From: Synergistaceae bacterium
Lineage (GTDB): Bacteria > Synergistota > Synergistia > Synergistales > Aminobacteriaceae
Direction: 5' to 3'
DNA: 46,156 nucleotides
Assembly: GCA_031277095.1 (NCBI GenBank)
Contig: JAISLU010000021.1
Span: 1 to 46,156 of the forward strand
Part shown: in pieces, positions 6,920-16,136 of the stretch
Position numbering within the stretch: the stretch's first letter is position 1
How the letters are laid out: every line of letters begins with the position of its first letter
Made by a program: the position numbers and the translations under genes
Notes under the pieces: generated by a model
The model's input: the letters and a program-made list of their open reading frames with translations, nothing else
What the model was told of the DNA's origin: nothing
The model's database searches: none

Positions 6920-9025
6920 TCAACGGCGTCCCGGCAGACTTCGCCTCGTTTCCTTAATATTTCCGGTATTCTCGGCGTCTTCGAGCTTGAAGGTCTCGAA
7001 GGTGGCTTTCATGTCGTCGGAGAGGGAGGACAGATCCTGCGCACCCTGGGCCATGAGCTCGGCGGAGGAGGTGACCTCGCTCACGGTGCGGCGGATGTTT
7101 TCGCTGGCCTGGGCCGTGTCCGAGACTTTGGCGGAGATGTCCGTCACGGCCTCCGCGATCTCTCCGCTGGCCGCCGCCTGCTCTTGGGAGACGGCCGCCA
7201 GATCTTGCGTAGCGCCGGAAATGCCCTTGAGGTAGCCGATCATGTTGTCGAGAATCTTCTCCGTTTGAGACGAGAGATTCTGCGCTTCCTGAGACGCTTT
7301 CGCGTTCCCCTGGGAAATGCTCACCACGTTGTCGAGATCTCCCGTTATCGTATCGGCCAGGGACGCGATGTTTTTCGCCGCCGCGTTGCTTTCCTCGGCG
7401 AGTTTGCGCACCTCCTCCGCGACCACGGCAAAGCCCCGGCCGAAGTCTCCGGCCCTGGCCGCCTCGATGGCCGCGTTTAGCGCCAGCAGGTTGGTCTGGT
7501 CCGCGATGCCGCCGATCTGGGTGACAAAATTCTGAATCTGCCGGGTCCTGACACTCAGCTCCCGAATGCTCTCGGCGGCGGTGGAAACGTCCTTGGCCAC
7601 CGTTTCGTTGTTTTTGACGACCTGCCGCACCGCGTTTCTGCCGTCCTCTCCGGCCTGGAGGGCCGACTCCACCTGGTGAGCGATGTCCGTGCCCTTTTCC
7701 GCCGTAGCCTGCGCGCCTATGGCCACCTCTTTCACCGCGGTGTTGACGTTCTCCCCTGCCCGGGCGAGGGCGTTGAGATTCGAGCCCATCTCGTCCACGT
7801 TGGCGCTGAAGTCTTTCACCATATTTTCCGTCTGCGCCGCCAGCGAGGAGAAACGCCTCGCGGAATCGAGAATTTTGTCGTTGGTGGCCATAGAACTCAC
7901 GTAAACGGCGCTCATATTTTCCACCATCTGGTTGAGATGCCCCTCCAGAATCCCGAACTCGTCGGCCTCGGTAATCGCGATTCTTTTCGAGAAATCTCCC
8001 CCCGCGGCGAGAATCGCGAAATTGTTGATTTTTTTCGCTATTCTGCGCAGGTAAAGCGCCACGAGGAAGACGCAGAGGGTGGCAATCGCCAGGCCGACGA
8101 TGGGGGCGGTGATGCTGGCCAGAACGAGAGCGGCGATGGTGCCGCGGACCTCGCTGTTGTTCATCATCACCACCAGGCTCCACTTCGTTTCGGGGATCGT
8201 CGTATAATAGGCCCGATTCTCTCCGTCGGGCATTTTCACCGTGGCCGAGCCCTCCTTGTTTCGCAGAACCTCTTTTCCGAACGCCGCCAAAGAGGAATTG
8301 CGGTCGTTGGTGATTTTGTCTTCGAGCTTGCGGCTGTCATCGTAAAAAGCGATGAACTCGCCCTCCCCTCCCAGAATGAAGGCCTTGCCCGAGGCGCCCA
8401 GGGAGATATCCTGCATGATTTTCCGAATATCCTTCAGGGACATGTCCACCTCTCCCAAGCCCCTGATTTTCCCCTCCTTGTCGAAAAACGGAACCGCAGC
8501 GGTGATGATGGTCATCGACGCCACAGGGTCGTCGTACACGTCCGACCAAATCGTCTCGCCTTTCGAACTTTTGCCTCTAATATACCACGGTTCAGCATGA
8601 TAGTTGACGGTGGCGCCGTAATCCGGCTCGTAAATCGGAGAATTGCCCTGCTTGTGGGCATAGGCGCTGAAGTAGGGCTTGTCCAGGTAAGCCTGAGGCT
8701 CGTACCAGATTCCGCCGGCAAAGGTGTTCGCGTTGGTCTGGATGATGCCCATCACGAAATCTTTCATTTCGCCCCTCTCGACCGCCTCCGGACCGCTGAC
8801 CTGGGCGTAGGCCGCCAGGCTCTGAGCGATGGCGGCGTTCTTGGAGAACTCGTTCCGTATGGACAGTTCCGCTTTTTTCAGATTTTCGGCCATCTGCTTG
8901 TTGATTTGGTCGTTGATCTGGGCCCACATCAAGCGGCTGACGATCAACGCCAGAAGCACGATGGACAGGATGACGATCGGGACCACCGACAAAATAATGC
9001 GCGACATAATTCCTTTGAATTTCAC
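6920..9025 (-). CDS. Methyl-accepting chemotaxis protein with Cache-type sensor
   Basis: A 701-residue transmembrane chemoreceptor. It has TM1 near the N-terminus ([20 protein letters not shown]), a large extracytoplasmic dCache-like sensor ([35 protein letters not shown]), TM2 ([20 protein letters not shown]), a HAMP region and a cytoplasmic signalling hairpin. The hairpin tip reads [18 protein letters not shown] and [15 protein letters not shown]. The GTG at 9025 is preferred, 9 bases after AAGGAG; GTG at 9031 and ATG at 9007 are alternatives, and upstream extension runs through repeat DNA. No C-terminal CheR-tether pentapeptide is visible. Only 37 bp separate its stop from the coiled-coil gene, so read-through into that operon is possible. 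The ligand is unknown, though Cache sensors often bind small organic acids or amino acids. Confidence 0.93.
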   Translation of the reverse strand: MKFKGIMSRIILSVVPIVILSIVLLALIVSRLMWAQINDQINKQMAENLKKAELSIRNEFSKNAAIAQSLAAYAQVSGPEAVERGEMKDFVMGIIQTNANTFAGGIWYEPQAYLDKPYFSAYAHKQGNSPIYEPDYGATVNYHAEPWYIRGKSSKGETIWSDVYDDPVASMTIITAAVPFFDKEGKIRGLGEVDMSLKDIRKIMQDISLGASGKAFILGGEGEFIAFYDDSRKLEDKITNDRNSSLAAFGKEVLRNKEGSATVKMPDGENRAYYTTIPETKWSLVVMMNNSEVRGTIAALVLASITAPIVGLAIATLCVFLVALYLRRIAKKINNFAILAAGGDFSKRIAITEADEFGILEGHLNQMVENMSAVYVSSMATNDKILDSARRFSSLAAQTENMVKDFSANVDEMGSNLNALARAGENVNTAVKEVAIGAQATAEKGTDIAHQVESALQAGEDGRNAVRQVVKNNETVAKDVSTAAESIRELSVRTRQIQNFVTQIGGIADQTNLLALNAAIEAARAGDFGRGFAVVAEEVRKLAEESNAAAKNIASLADTITGDLDNVVSISQGNAKASQEAQNLSSQTEKILDNMIGYLKGISGATQDLAAVSQEQAAASGEIAEAVTDISAKVSDTAQASENIRRTVSEVTSSAELMAQGAQDLSSLSDDMKATFETFKLEDAENTGNIKETRRSLPGRR

Positions 9026-9395
9026 AGTCACTCTCTCCTTAATAAAAAAATAAATCATAAAAACCATAAATTGTGGGGCTGATTTTTGATCGATACTCGA
9101 GGGACAAGCTCGACAGACAAACCCTATAGAAAAATTCACAGAAAAATTCACAGAAAAAAACGTAAGGGGCAATCCCATTGAGACAGACTATCAAAAAAAA
9201 CCGAATCCACAATTGCCGAAATCCGTGTATCCCCCTATGTAATAGTGCTTGCCGCTGCGCTCCCGGTTGCAAACCCTCTTGAAAAAGATACGAGGAGGGC
9301 CGGAAAGGAACAGGTCGAGAGTCGGGAATTGGTCGGAAATGGTTAGAAAATGGTCGAAAAGGGTTGGAAATTTCCATGAAAAGCTCGAAAAGGGC
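9026..9395. other. Gene-free spacer upstream of the chemoreceptor, with repeats
   Basis: This is the divergent spacer between the chemoreceptor and HU. It holds a 12 bp tandem repeat (AGAAAAATTCAC at 9128-9139 and 9140-9151, plus a partial copy). Around 9311-9372 there is a degenerate run of GGTCGGAAATGGT-like repeats. An open frame runs through part of it but has no ribosome site or recognisable product, so it is not called as a gene. Confidence 0.5.
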
Positions 9396-9423
9396 TTGAC
9401 CCCGCGCCCAGCTTGAATACAAT
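9396..9423 (+). promoter_or_regulatory. Sigma-70-type promoter for the HU gene
   Basis: TTGACC (9396-9401), a 16 bp spacer and TACAAT (9418-9423) lie about 150 bp upstream of the HU start. The long leader then carries a short tandem repeat and a TGTAAAATTTACA palindrome (about 9513-9525). Confidence 0.65.
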
Positions 9424-9446
9424 GGAAACGTTGCCGGCTTGGAGTC

Positions 9447-9493
9447 GGCTTTTCAGGGTCTGGCTTTTCAGAGTTTGGGTTTTTCAGAGTCTG
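9447..9493 (+). repeat. Three ~15-16 bp tandem repeats in the HU leader
   Basis: Copies start at 9447, 9462 and 9478 and share GG(C/T)TTTTCAG(A/G)GT(C/T)T. They lie in the presumed untranslated leader of the HU gene. They may be functionally neutral, but they belong to the wider class of short tandem duplications in this window. Confidence 0.75.
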
Positions 9494-9572
9494 TGGGATT
9501 CAGGTCTAGAGTTGTAAAATTTACACCGTTATTTATCAGAATCGTTATTTATGATGAAAGGAGGTTTTTGCA

Positions 9573-9848
9573 GTGACGAAGACAGATTTGATCGACAAGG
9601 TAGCAGAATCTGCAGGCATTACCAAAAAAGACGCCGGTGCCGCGGTAGGCGCGGTCATCGACGCAATCACAGAGGCCCTCGTCAAAGGAGACAAAGTTCA
9701 GCTCATCGGTTTCGGTTCCTTTGAAGTCCGGCTGCGCGCCGCACGGGATGGGCATGATCCCCAGGACCCGAAGAAGGTCATCAAGATCCCGGAGAAAAAA
9801 GTTCCCGTATTCAAAGCAGGCAAGGCATTGAAGGACAGCGTCCTTTAA
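9573..9848 (+). CDS. hup: HU family DNA-binding protein
   Basis: A 91-residue histone-like protein that bends and compacts DNA as a dimer. It starts [20 protein letters not shown] and has the core [16 protein letters not shown]. The DNA-embracing arm is [20 protein letters not shown], and the [13 protein letters not shown]-terminus is typical; the length is standard for HU. The start is GTG at 9573 with AAAGGAGG upstream. The arm has PKK...IPEKK in place of the more common NP(Q/R)TG...IPA. A promoter at 9396-9423 and a hairpin terminator at 9890-9942 suggest it is monocistronic. Confidence 0.95.
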   Translation: MTKTDLIDKVAESAGITKKDAGAAVGAVIDAITEALVKGDKVQLIGFGSFEVRLRAARDGHDPQDPKKVIKIPEKKVPVFKAGKALKDSVL

Positions 9849-9889
9849 AAAAATCAAGGAAAAATCAGAAAAATCAGGAAGGTCCTTGT

Positions 9890-9950
9890 GGCGGGAGGCC
9901 GAAAACGATTCGGAACAACAGAATCGTCGACAGCTTCCCGCCTTCTTTAT
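9890..9950 (+). terminator. Hairpin terminator after HU
   Basis: GGCGGGAGGC (9890-9899) pairs with GCTTCCCGCC (9933-9942) with one G-U pair, enclosing a second hairpin CGATTC/GAATCG. TTCTTTAT follows. The T-tract is modest, so the strength is uncertain. Confidence 0.6.
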
Positions 9951-9967
9951 ACGCCCGCCCCCTGAGC

Positions 9968-10042
9968 TTGAACGTTTTTAAATTGAATATTTTCAAATTG
10001 AACGTTTTCAAACTGAACGTTTTCGAACTGAATATTTTCGAA
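9968..10042. repeat. Five tandem 15 bp repeats
   Basis: Five consecutive 15 bp units occupy 9968-9982, 9983-9997, 9998-10012, 10013-10027 and 10028-10042, with consensus (T/C)TGAA(C/T)(G/A)TTTTC(A/G)AA and a decayed sixth copy. They begin just beyond the stop of the GLUG-repeat gene. On the minus strand, in a frame different from that gene, they read as an open pentapeptide series QFEN(I/V). Confidence 0.85.
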
Positions 10043-10049
10043 CTGAAAA

Positions 10050-11498
10050 TTATTGGGCTCTCGGTTCTTCGGGGAAAGGCTGCGGAGAAGCGGGGGCCAA
10101 AATTTTCGGGGCCATGATCTCCCCCTCCATGCCAACGATGTTGCCGGTTCTGTAGTAACCTTCCACACTGCCCATGTTGTTGCTGGCGGCAAGATCCCCC
10201 CGGGAGCGTTGACCCACGATGCCCCCTACGGCCTCGCCGCCCTTGACGGTGCCTTTGTTGTCGCTCTTCCGCACGCCGCCGCCCGTCAAATAGCCCACCA
10301 CGCCGCCGACGCCGCTGGTGCCCAGAACCGATGCGTTGGAAATGGAGTCGACGACGGCGCCCCCGGTGAGTTCACCCACGATGCCTCCTATATGGGTCTT
10401 TCCGCTGATCGCGCCCCAGGTGACGCAGTTCGCCAGCTCGCCCGTCACCAGACGCCCCACGATACCGCCGACATTTTCGTCTCCGCCCACCTGCCCGTCG
10501 AAAACCGACTTGTTGATATCTCCATTGTCGATGATATGCCCCACGATGCCGCCGATATTTTGTCCGCCCTTGACGGTGACCACGTCCGTGCGGCACTGGA
10601 GGAGGTCTCCCGCCAGAATGCTTCCCACGATGCCTCCCACGTCTTGGTTGCCCTCGACCCGGCCCGCCGCGACGCCCCCTTGTATCCCCGTCCCGTCCAT
10701 GGTGCCCACTATCCCGCCGACGCCGTTATTTCCTTTGACGTTGCCGGAAAAACTGCAGTTTTGCAGCACACCTCCAAGGGCGCTGCCCGCGATACCCCCC
10801 ACCGAGGAAGTCCCCCCTACGGACCCGGAAACCGTGCAGTCGCTCACAGCGGAGTTCTTCATGAACGCGGCGAGACCGCCCACGTTGCTGTCTCCCGTAA
10901 TTTCCGCATATTGCAAATTGACCCGAATCACCATGGCCTTTTCGATGGACCCGAAGAGCCCCATCGACGACCTTTGCCCGTTGTCTGCTCGAAGGTTCCA
11001 AATGGTATGCCCGCCGCCGTCGAAAATGCCCATAAAGGGGCGGTTTCCATTTTTGTCGGAAAATCCGATGGGAATCCACCGGCTCCCGGCAAGGTCTACA
11101 TCCACGTCAAGCATGACAAACTTGCCCGCGTAGGTTTTGCCGCTGTTCACCGAGTTGGCGAAAGCCGCAAGCTGCGCTCCGCTGCGAATCACGTAGGGCT
11201 TTTTCTGAGTTCCGTCCCCGGCCGCAAAAATCGAAGGGGTCTTGCTGGCTTGGGTCTGCCTCGCGCGCCCTTTGACGACCCTTTTCGCGGCCTCGCTGGC
11301 GTCGGTGAAAGTGAACATGAAGGACAAAACAAAGAAAAAAACGAAGGAAAAAATCATCAATCGACACAAACAAGACTGAGCCAAAGAACCCGCTAACGAT
11401 ATCGTCGAGGATGTCGAAGGCGTTGAAGATATTGGAGATGTTGAAGGTATTGGAGATGTGGCACGACCGGCGGCAAATGTTTTATGGGATTTATTCAT
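10050..11498 (-). CDS. GLUG-repeat surface protein
   Basis: A 482-residue exported protein built largely of GLUG-type repeats. About nine copies of a 27-35-residue unit carry the VGGIVG core (NVGGLAAF, SVGGIAGS, GVGGIVGT, DVGGIVGS, NIGGIVGH and more), preceded by PIGFSDKNGNRPFMGIFDGGG and LFGSIE motifs. Such repeats are expected to form an elongated beta solenoid, often in adhesins. A hydrophobic signal or anchor (MIFSFVFFFVLSFMF) is preceded by ~47 residues containing a Ser/Thr/Pro stretch created by 18 bp tandem repeats (11423-11458). The ATG at 11498 follows AAGGAG; a GTG three codons upstream is too close to it. There is no Synergist-CTERM tail. It is divergent from the other surface protein. 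The ligand is unknown. Confidence 0.82.
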   Translation of the reverse strand: MNKSHKTFAAGRATSPIPSTSPISSTPSTSSTISLAGSLAQSCLCRLMIFSFVFFFVLSFMFTFTDASEAAKRVVKGRARQTQASKTPSIFAAGDGTQKKPYVIRSGAQLAAFANSVNSGKTYAGKFVMLDVDVDLAGSRWIPIGFSDKNGNRPFMGIFDGGGHTIWNLRADNGQRSSMGLFGSIEKAMVIRVNLQYAEITGDSNVGGLAAFMKNSAVSDCTVSGSVGGTSSVGGIAGSALGGVLQNCSFSGNVKGNNGVGGIVGTMDGTGIQGGVAAGRVEGNQDVGGIVGSILAGDLLQCRTDVVTVKGGQNIGGIVGHIIDNGDINKSVFDGQVGGDENVGGIVGRLVTGELANCVTWGAISGKTHIGGIVGELTGGAVVDSISNASVLGTSGVGGVVGYLTGGGVRKSDNKGTVKGGEAVGGIVGQRSRGDLAASNNMGSVEGYYRTGNIVGMEGEIMAPKILAPASPQPFPEEPRAQ

Positions 11499-11573
11499 AG
11501 ACCCCACGCTCCTTAAATGACAAATTTTTACACCGTTTTCTCAACATAGATATTTTCACCCGTATCTTCCGCA

Positions 11574-11603
11574 AGTATCTTATCAAATAGTATCTTATCA
11601 AAT
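11574..11603. repeat. Two perfect 15 bp tandem repeats
   Basis: AGTATCTTATCAAAT occurs at 11574-11588 and again at 11589-11603 in the divergent spacer. On the minus strand the two copies place a TTGATA about 16 bp upstream of GATACT, so the duplication may itself create a weak promoter for the GLUG gene. Confidence 0.8.
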
Positions 11604-11676
11604 AAAGGGAGCCTTCGAGAAGACAAATAAGCGGTATCGACAAAACGGCCGGGATAATTCCAGCCGGGTCCGTTCT

Positions 11677-11704
11677 TTGCATATCGCGCTCTTTCGGGTA
11701 CAAT
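11677..11704 (+). promoter_or_regulatory. Promoter for the Synergist-CTERM protein gene
   Basis: TTGCAT (11677-11682), a 16 bp spacer and TACAAT (11699-11704) lie 33 bp upstream of the ATG at 11738. The -10 and spacing are identical to those of the HU promoter. Confidence 0.55.
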
Positions 11705-11737
11705 TTCCCAAAGATTGTATTGCAGGAGGGTGTTGCG

Positions 11738-13408
11738 ATGAAAAATTTCACGAAAAATTCAATGAAAAATTTTATGATGGGTGTCATGAAGAAAACACTG
11801 CTGACAGGCGTATGGGTGGGGTTGTGGCTTTTCGGCTGGGGGGGCATTGCGGGGGCGGCCAATTTTTCGGTGGTCTCCGGTGCCGACGGAGGGGCCGGGT
11901 CTCTGCGCCAGGCGGTGTTGAACGCCAACGCCAATAACGAGGAGGACGTTATCGATGTCGCTCCCTCGGTGAAAGAAATCTTGCTTTCCTCCGCCATCGC
12001 CATCGCGGGAGACGTGCGCATCAACGGCGGGGGAGCCACCGTAAGGGGCTCGAAGTCGACGCGTCTGTTCACCGTTTCCGGCGGAAACGTCACCTTCGAC
12101 CGCTTCACTTTCACCGACGGCTATACGATTTCGGAAAACGGCGGAGCGGCCTACATCGACTCCTCCGTAGCAGCCGCCCATTTTATCAACTGCACCTTCT
12201 TCGGCAACTACGCGGGGGGAAGCGGGGCCGCCGTGTACCTCTACGGGGCCAGCAATCGCTCCACCATGTTCACCAACTGCACCCTCACCCACAACGAAGC
12301 GGCGGAGAACGGCGGCGGCGTGGCGGCCACCGGGGGAGTCGTCCAGTTCAGCGCATCCATCCTCACGGGCAACAAAGCCCGGGCCGACGCGGATCTTCAT
12401 GTCGCCGGCGGCATCGTCGCCAATACCGGGTGGTACAACGTCATCGGAGAGACGAACGCGTCGAGTTTCCTGTCGGGGGGGTTTTACAACGACCTTTCCG
12501 TTGCGGCTTCCGACGTGTTTAAGACCCCCGGTGTTCTGACCACCATCGATGACGTACAGGTGGCCGAGCTTTTGAGCGCCACGGACAACGTCGCTCTCGA
12601 TAAAATTCCCACCACCAACGTACTCTCGCTGCCCAACGTGGACGCCCGCGGGGCGAAGCGCCCCCAAATGACCGCCGTGGACGCGGGTGCCTACGAACTC
12701 AGCCCCGTGGCCCTGACCAGCGTCGAACTTCAGGGCAGTTCCTACATCGAAAAGGACACCTCCGAAGACTACAGCGTTCTTCTCCAGCCGGAAAATGCCA
12801 CCCTGGACGTCCGGGCTTATCGGGACGGGCTGCACTGGAGCGTCAGCGACCCCTCGGTTCTCTCCGTAGACCAGTACGGCAAAGTTACGGCTCTCGCAGT
12901 GGGGGCCGCTACCCTCAAGGTCGAGGCTCACGGCTGGGACGACCAGGGGAGCGCCGTTCTGCGGGAAAGCTCCAAACCGATCAAGGTGGGAGCCTCCGCC
13001 CTCGAATCTCCGACGGTCACCGCCTCCATCGTCGACAAAAAACCTCAGATGTCGGTCAACGACCAGCATACCCTCCACCTCGACGTGAAGGTCTTCCCCG
13101 AGGAGACGCCCTACACCGTGACCTTCGAGTCGGGCAGTCCCGCAGTAGCGACCGTGACCCAGGCAGGGCCCACCAGCTCCAGTGCCGTCATCAAGGCGCT
13201 TTCTGTGGGAGAAACATTGATCGATGTCACCGTCACGGCCAAAAACAGCAAGGGAACGGCCACGATGAGCGACACCTACATTTTGACCGTGACCGAGCGC
13301 AAGAAAAGCGGCGGCGGCGGTGGTTGTCAAAGCCTCCCGTTGGGTTCTTGGGCGGGAACGATCCTGCTTCTCATGGCAGTTTTTCGGCTTTTTCCGAAAC
13401 GCCGCTGA
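11738..13408 (+). CDS. Exported beta-helix/Ig-like protein with Synergist-CTERM sorting tail
   Basis: A 556-residue cell-surface protein. A signal peptide (MKKTLLTGVWVGLWLFGWGG...AGAANF) leads into a right-handed beta-helix like those of polymorphic outer-membrane and pectate-lyase-type proteins (about residues 45-310: FDRFTFTDGY, HFINCTFFGNYAGG, TNCTLTHNEAAENGGG). Bacterial Ig-like (Big_2) sequence follows (WSVSDPSVLSVDQYGKVTAL) and then a second Ig-like segment. The tail has GGGGGCQSL, a hydrophobic helix and a terminal KRR. That arrangement matches Synergist-CTERM, which is thought to direct C-terminal processing and surface anchoring. The ATG at 11738 follows GGAGGG; a TTG at 11720 is less likely. 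The signal-peptide region contains three 12 bp repeats. The cargo function is unknown. Confidence 0.87.
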   Translation: MKNFTKNSMKNFMMGVMKKTLLTGVWVGLWLFGWGGIAGAANFSVVSGADGGAGSLRQAVLNANANNEEDVIDVAPSVKEILLSSAIAIAGDVRINGGGATVRGSKSTRLFTVSGGNVTFDRFTFTDGYTISENGGAAYIDSSVAAAHFINCTFFGNYAGGSGAAVYLYGASNRSTMFTNCTLTHNEAAENGGGVAATGGVVQFSASILTGNKARADADLHVAGGIVANTGWYNVIGETNASSFLSGGFYNDLSVAASDVFKTPGVLTTIDDVQVAELLSATDNVALDKIPTTNVLSLPNVDARGAKRPQMTAVDAGAYELSPVALTSVELQGSSYIEKDTSEDYSVLLQPENATLDVRAYRDGLHWSVSDPSVLSVDQYGKVTALAVGAATLKVEAHGWDDQGSAVLRESSKPIKVGASALESPTVTASIVDKKPQMSVNDQHTLHLDVKVFPEETPYTVTFESGSPAVATVTQAGPTSSSAVIKALSVGETLIDVTVTAKNSKGTATMSDTYILTVTERKKSGGGGGCQSLPLGSWAGTILLLMAVFRLFPKRR

Positions 13409-13466
13409 CGCCTGACAGGCAAAAAGACGAGATCAATGGGGGATAAAAATCTACGTTTCTTTCAAT

Positions 13467-15947
13467 TTATCTTTCAATATTATCTTTCAATTTTTCTTGT
13501 ACTTTTTCTTGCACTTGCTTGTTCGCCGGTATCCATTTGTGGAGCAGGGCGTCCAATTTAACGGGGTCTATGGGTTTGGGCAGGAAGTCGTTCATCCCTT
13601 TTTCCAGAAATAGCTCCCGCATCCCCGATATGGCGTTGGCGGTGAGGGCCACGATGGGTACGTCCCGATAGCCGGGTATGCCGCGCAGGCGAGAGGCCGT
13701 TTCTATCCCATCCATATCGGGCATCATATGATCCATGAACACCAGGTCGTATCGGCGCTTGTGGGCGATGGTCAGGGCTTGAGCCCCGCTTTTGCAGACA
13801 TTCACCTGCATCTGATAGGGCTTGAGCAATCCCCGGACGATTTTGAGGTTTACCAGATTATCGTCCACCACCAGCACTTGGGCATCGGGAGCGGTGAAAC
13901 ACGTGTCCGCGTCCTTCTTCCAGTGGGTTGCCGCCGTGCCGTTCAGGACGTTTGCGATGGGGACGGCGTAAGCCGGCATTGGGAGTATCGAAATGCCCTC
14001 GGAGGACGGAGGTATGTCGTAGCCCGCCAGGAGAACGATCCGTGTCTGCAGGTTCAGCCCCTTCGCCCTTTCCGCCGCCCGATCGACGATGGCCGGCGAG
14101 ACGAAGGCGAATTGAAATTCGTTGTCTTTCAGGAGCGCGAGAAATTCTTCCGGCCCGTGCGCCAGGAAGACGCTCACCCCCAGGGCGCGCAGCGCCCAGA
14201 GAATGGACTCGGCGTAAAAAGGGCGTTCGTAGCAGAATAACACGCGCTTTTCTTCGAGGTTTTCTACGACCGCGATGGGGTCGTCGTTCACGAACTTCTG
14301 AGGCAGAGTCACGGTGAAAACGGACCCCTTGCCGTAGGTGCTCTTGACGGTGATATTTCCGCCCATGACGAGACAGAGGTTTCGGGTAATCGCCATTCCA
14401 AGGCCGGTGCCCTCCACACTTCTGTTGCGGTTGAGATCGAGCCGGACGAAGTCGCCGAAGAGATGTTCGAGATCTTTTTTCTTGATTCCCACGCCGCTGT
14501 CCGCCACTTCAAACGTCATGAGTACCGTGTCGTTTCCCATATCGGCACTCTCCACCGTGAGGGAGATGGTTCCCTCACGGGTGTACTTCGCGGCGTTGGA
14601 AAGGACGTTGAGCAAAATCTGACGAATGCGGTGTTCGTCGCCGATCAGGTTGCCGCGAACACATCCGTCGACGCGGACGGCAAAAACGACGGGTTTTCCC
14701 ACGAGGCGCATACGTATCACGTTTACGGCGTCGTTCAGCAGGGAGGCGAACCGGTAAGGAGCGGGGACGATCTCCAGGCTCCCGGACTCGATCTTGGAGA
14801 AATCGAGAATATCGTCGATGATAGAGAGCAGGTTATGCCCGGCTTGCTTGATGTTCACCACGCACTCCGCCATAGAGGCCAACTTGTCCGAGCGCAGGGC
14901 CAGCTCGCTCATGCCGATGATGGCGTTCATGGGGGTCCGAATCTCGTGGCTCATCCGGGCCAGAAAGGTCGATTTGCTCCTGTTTTCCTCGTCCGAGCGC
15001 ATCTTGGCCGCGCTCAAGCGCAGGAGAATGTAACATAAGATCGACATCATGACGATGCCCAGCGCGGACAATATGAGGGCGGTGTAGCGCACGTCCCGGT
15101 AGAAGCTGTGGAGGGGCGTGATCATCCCCAGGTACCAGCCGTTGTATATTTGACGGCAGAACATGACGGCCCTCAGCCCGTCGGGATTCACGATCTCCCT
15201 GCCGAACACCTCCCCCTTGGATTCCAGCTCCGCCGCCGCCTCCGCGCAATCCTCCGAGAGTTCCCTCAGGGACATGCCCAGCAGATCCGTGTTCTCATGG
15301 GCTATTATTTCGAGGTCCTGGTTCAGCATGATGCCGTAACCGCCCTCCGCGACCCGGAGAGAACTCACGTATTCCAGAAGCCTCGTGAGGTACACTTCGA
15401 TCGCCAGCACCCCTAAAAAATTATTGTCCGCGTCGTAGAGTTCCTGAGAGATGGAGGCCATCACGCCGCGGGTTTGAGGATCCACCCGGGGCATGGTCAT
15501 GGCGATCCCGCCCTTCGCGGTTCTGGCGGCTGTATACCACGGCTGCCCCTCCGCCTCATGGGAGCCGGGCAAATCCATTCGGGTCCCGTCGAGAAAGTCG
15601 CCGCGAATGGAGCCGTAGAGGCCATTGAAGCCCCAAACACGATCTTTGTTCTCGAAAATCCAATGGGTCAGGTTGATCATGTACCGGTGAATTTTTTCCT
15701 GAGAATATCCATTTTCAATCATTCGCTTGATCACGAACGAAGAATTGACCAGCGTTATGTCCGGTTCCCGCAGGCTCTCCTTGATATTTGTTTCGGCGAC
15801 GAGAAAAGACTCCTTCACATGATTCAAAATATAGTTGCGTACAATGGAGCTGACCGAAAAATAGCTGACGAGTACCATTAAAAAAAACGCCATGAACACA
15901 AAAATCATCTGCTGATAATTTTTTTTGATCAGCAATCTCCATTGCAT
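13467..15947 (-). CDS. Hybrid sensor histidine kinase/response regulator
   Basis: An 826-residue membrane kinase. TM1 is about residues 12-33, followed by an extracytoplasmic dCache-like sensor (about 35-285: WYTAARTAKGG, GVLAIEVYLTRLLEYV) and TM2 (about 289-310). The HisKA box is ARMSHEIRTPMNAIIGMSEL with His334. The HATPase has NVLSNAAKYT, DSGVGI and GTGLGMAI. A degenerate receiver-like domain follows, and then a C-terminal receiver (VLVVDDN, phospho-acceptor Asp739 in FMDHMMPDMDG, Lys in LPKPID). ATG 15947 is chosen over GTG 15974 because the hydrophobic start fits and GGGGTG is near. The last 16 residues derive from 12 bp tandem repeats. There is no partner regulator nearby. The signal is unknown; output could be by phosphotransfer elsewhere. 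Confidence 0.92.
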   Translation of the reverse strand: MQWRLLIKKNYQQMIFVFMAFFLMVLVSYFSVSSIVRNYILNHVKESFLVAETNIKESLREPDITLVNSSFVIKRMIENGYSQEKIHRYMINLTHWIFENKDRVWGFNGLYGSIRGDFLDGTRMDLPGSHEAEGQPWYTAARTAKGGIAMTMPRVDPQTRGVMASISQELYDADNNFLGVLAIEVYLTRLLEYVSSLRVAEGGYGIMLNQDLEIIAHENTDLLGMSLRELSEDCAEAAAELESKGEVFGREIVNPDGLRAVMFCRQIYNGWYLGMITPLHSFYRDVRYTALILSALGIVMMSILCYILLRLSAAKMRSDEENRSKSTFLARMSHEIRTPMNAIIGMSELALRSDKLASMAECVVNIKQAGHNLLSIIDDILDFSKIESGSLEIVPAPYRFASLLNDAVNVIRMRLVGKPVVFAVRVDGCVRGNLIGDEHRIRQILLNVLSNAAKYTREGTISLTVESADMGNDTVLMTFEVADSGVGIKKKDLEHLFGDFVRLDLNRNRSVEGTGLGMAITRNLCLVMGGNITVKSTYGKGSVFTVTLPQKFVNDDPIAVVENLEEKRVLFCYERPFYAESILWALRALGVSVFLAHGPEEFLALLKDNEFQFAFVSPAIVDRAAERAKGLNLQTRIVLLAGYDIPPSSEGISILPMPAYAVPIANVLNGTAATHWKKDADTCFTAPDAQVLVVDDNLVNLKIVRGLLKPYQMQVNVCKSGAQALTIAHKRRYDLVFMDHMMPDMDGIETASRLRGIPGYRDVPIVALTANAISGMRELFLEKGMNDFLPKPIDPVKLDALLHKWIPANKQVQEKVQEKLKDNIER

Positions 15948-16059
15948 CGGGCAACACCCCAATATACGCCTCACGTGCCGGCTTTTATCTCATTTTATCT
16001 CATTAAATATGTATGAACATTATCTCTATTGTAACGGTCATTGTAAAGGCGATTGGGAA

Positions 16060-16104
16060 GGCCAAAAGCAAAGGCTCGCCCAGGGACTTGTCCCCGGACG
16101 AGCC
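16060..16104 (-). terminator. Rho-independent terminator of the mbh operon
   Basis: Read on the minus strand, a ~15 bp stem with two G-U pairs (GGCTCGTCC...GGGCGAGCC, bases 16104-16073) and a very short loop is followed by TTTGCTTTTGG. It lies 33 bp after the end of mbhN. Confidence 0.8.
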
Positions 16105-16136
16105 GATTTAACCGTTTATTTCACCCTTTATTTATT

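Noticed and set aside
7676-9082. Long open frame on the plus strand opposite the chemoreceptor
   Set aside because: It is an antisense shadow of a strongly conserved gene and lacks a ribosome site or family similarity.
9039-9422. Possible gene on the minus strand upstream of the chemoreceptor
   Set aside because: It runs through repeat DNA and the HU promoter, has no ribosome site, and its product is low-complexity.
9968-10042. CRISPR array
   Set aside because: The 15 bp units are directly adjacent with no spacers and no cas genes are present; this is a simple tandem repeat.
11759-13330. Long open frame on the minus strand opposite the Synergist-CTERM gene
   Set aside because: The plus-strand reading has a signal peptide, repeat domains and a sorting tail, while the minus frame shows none.
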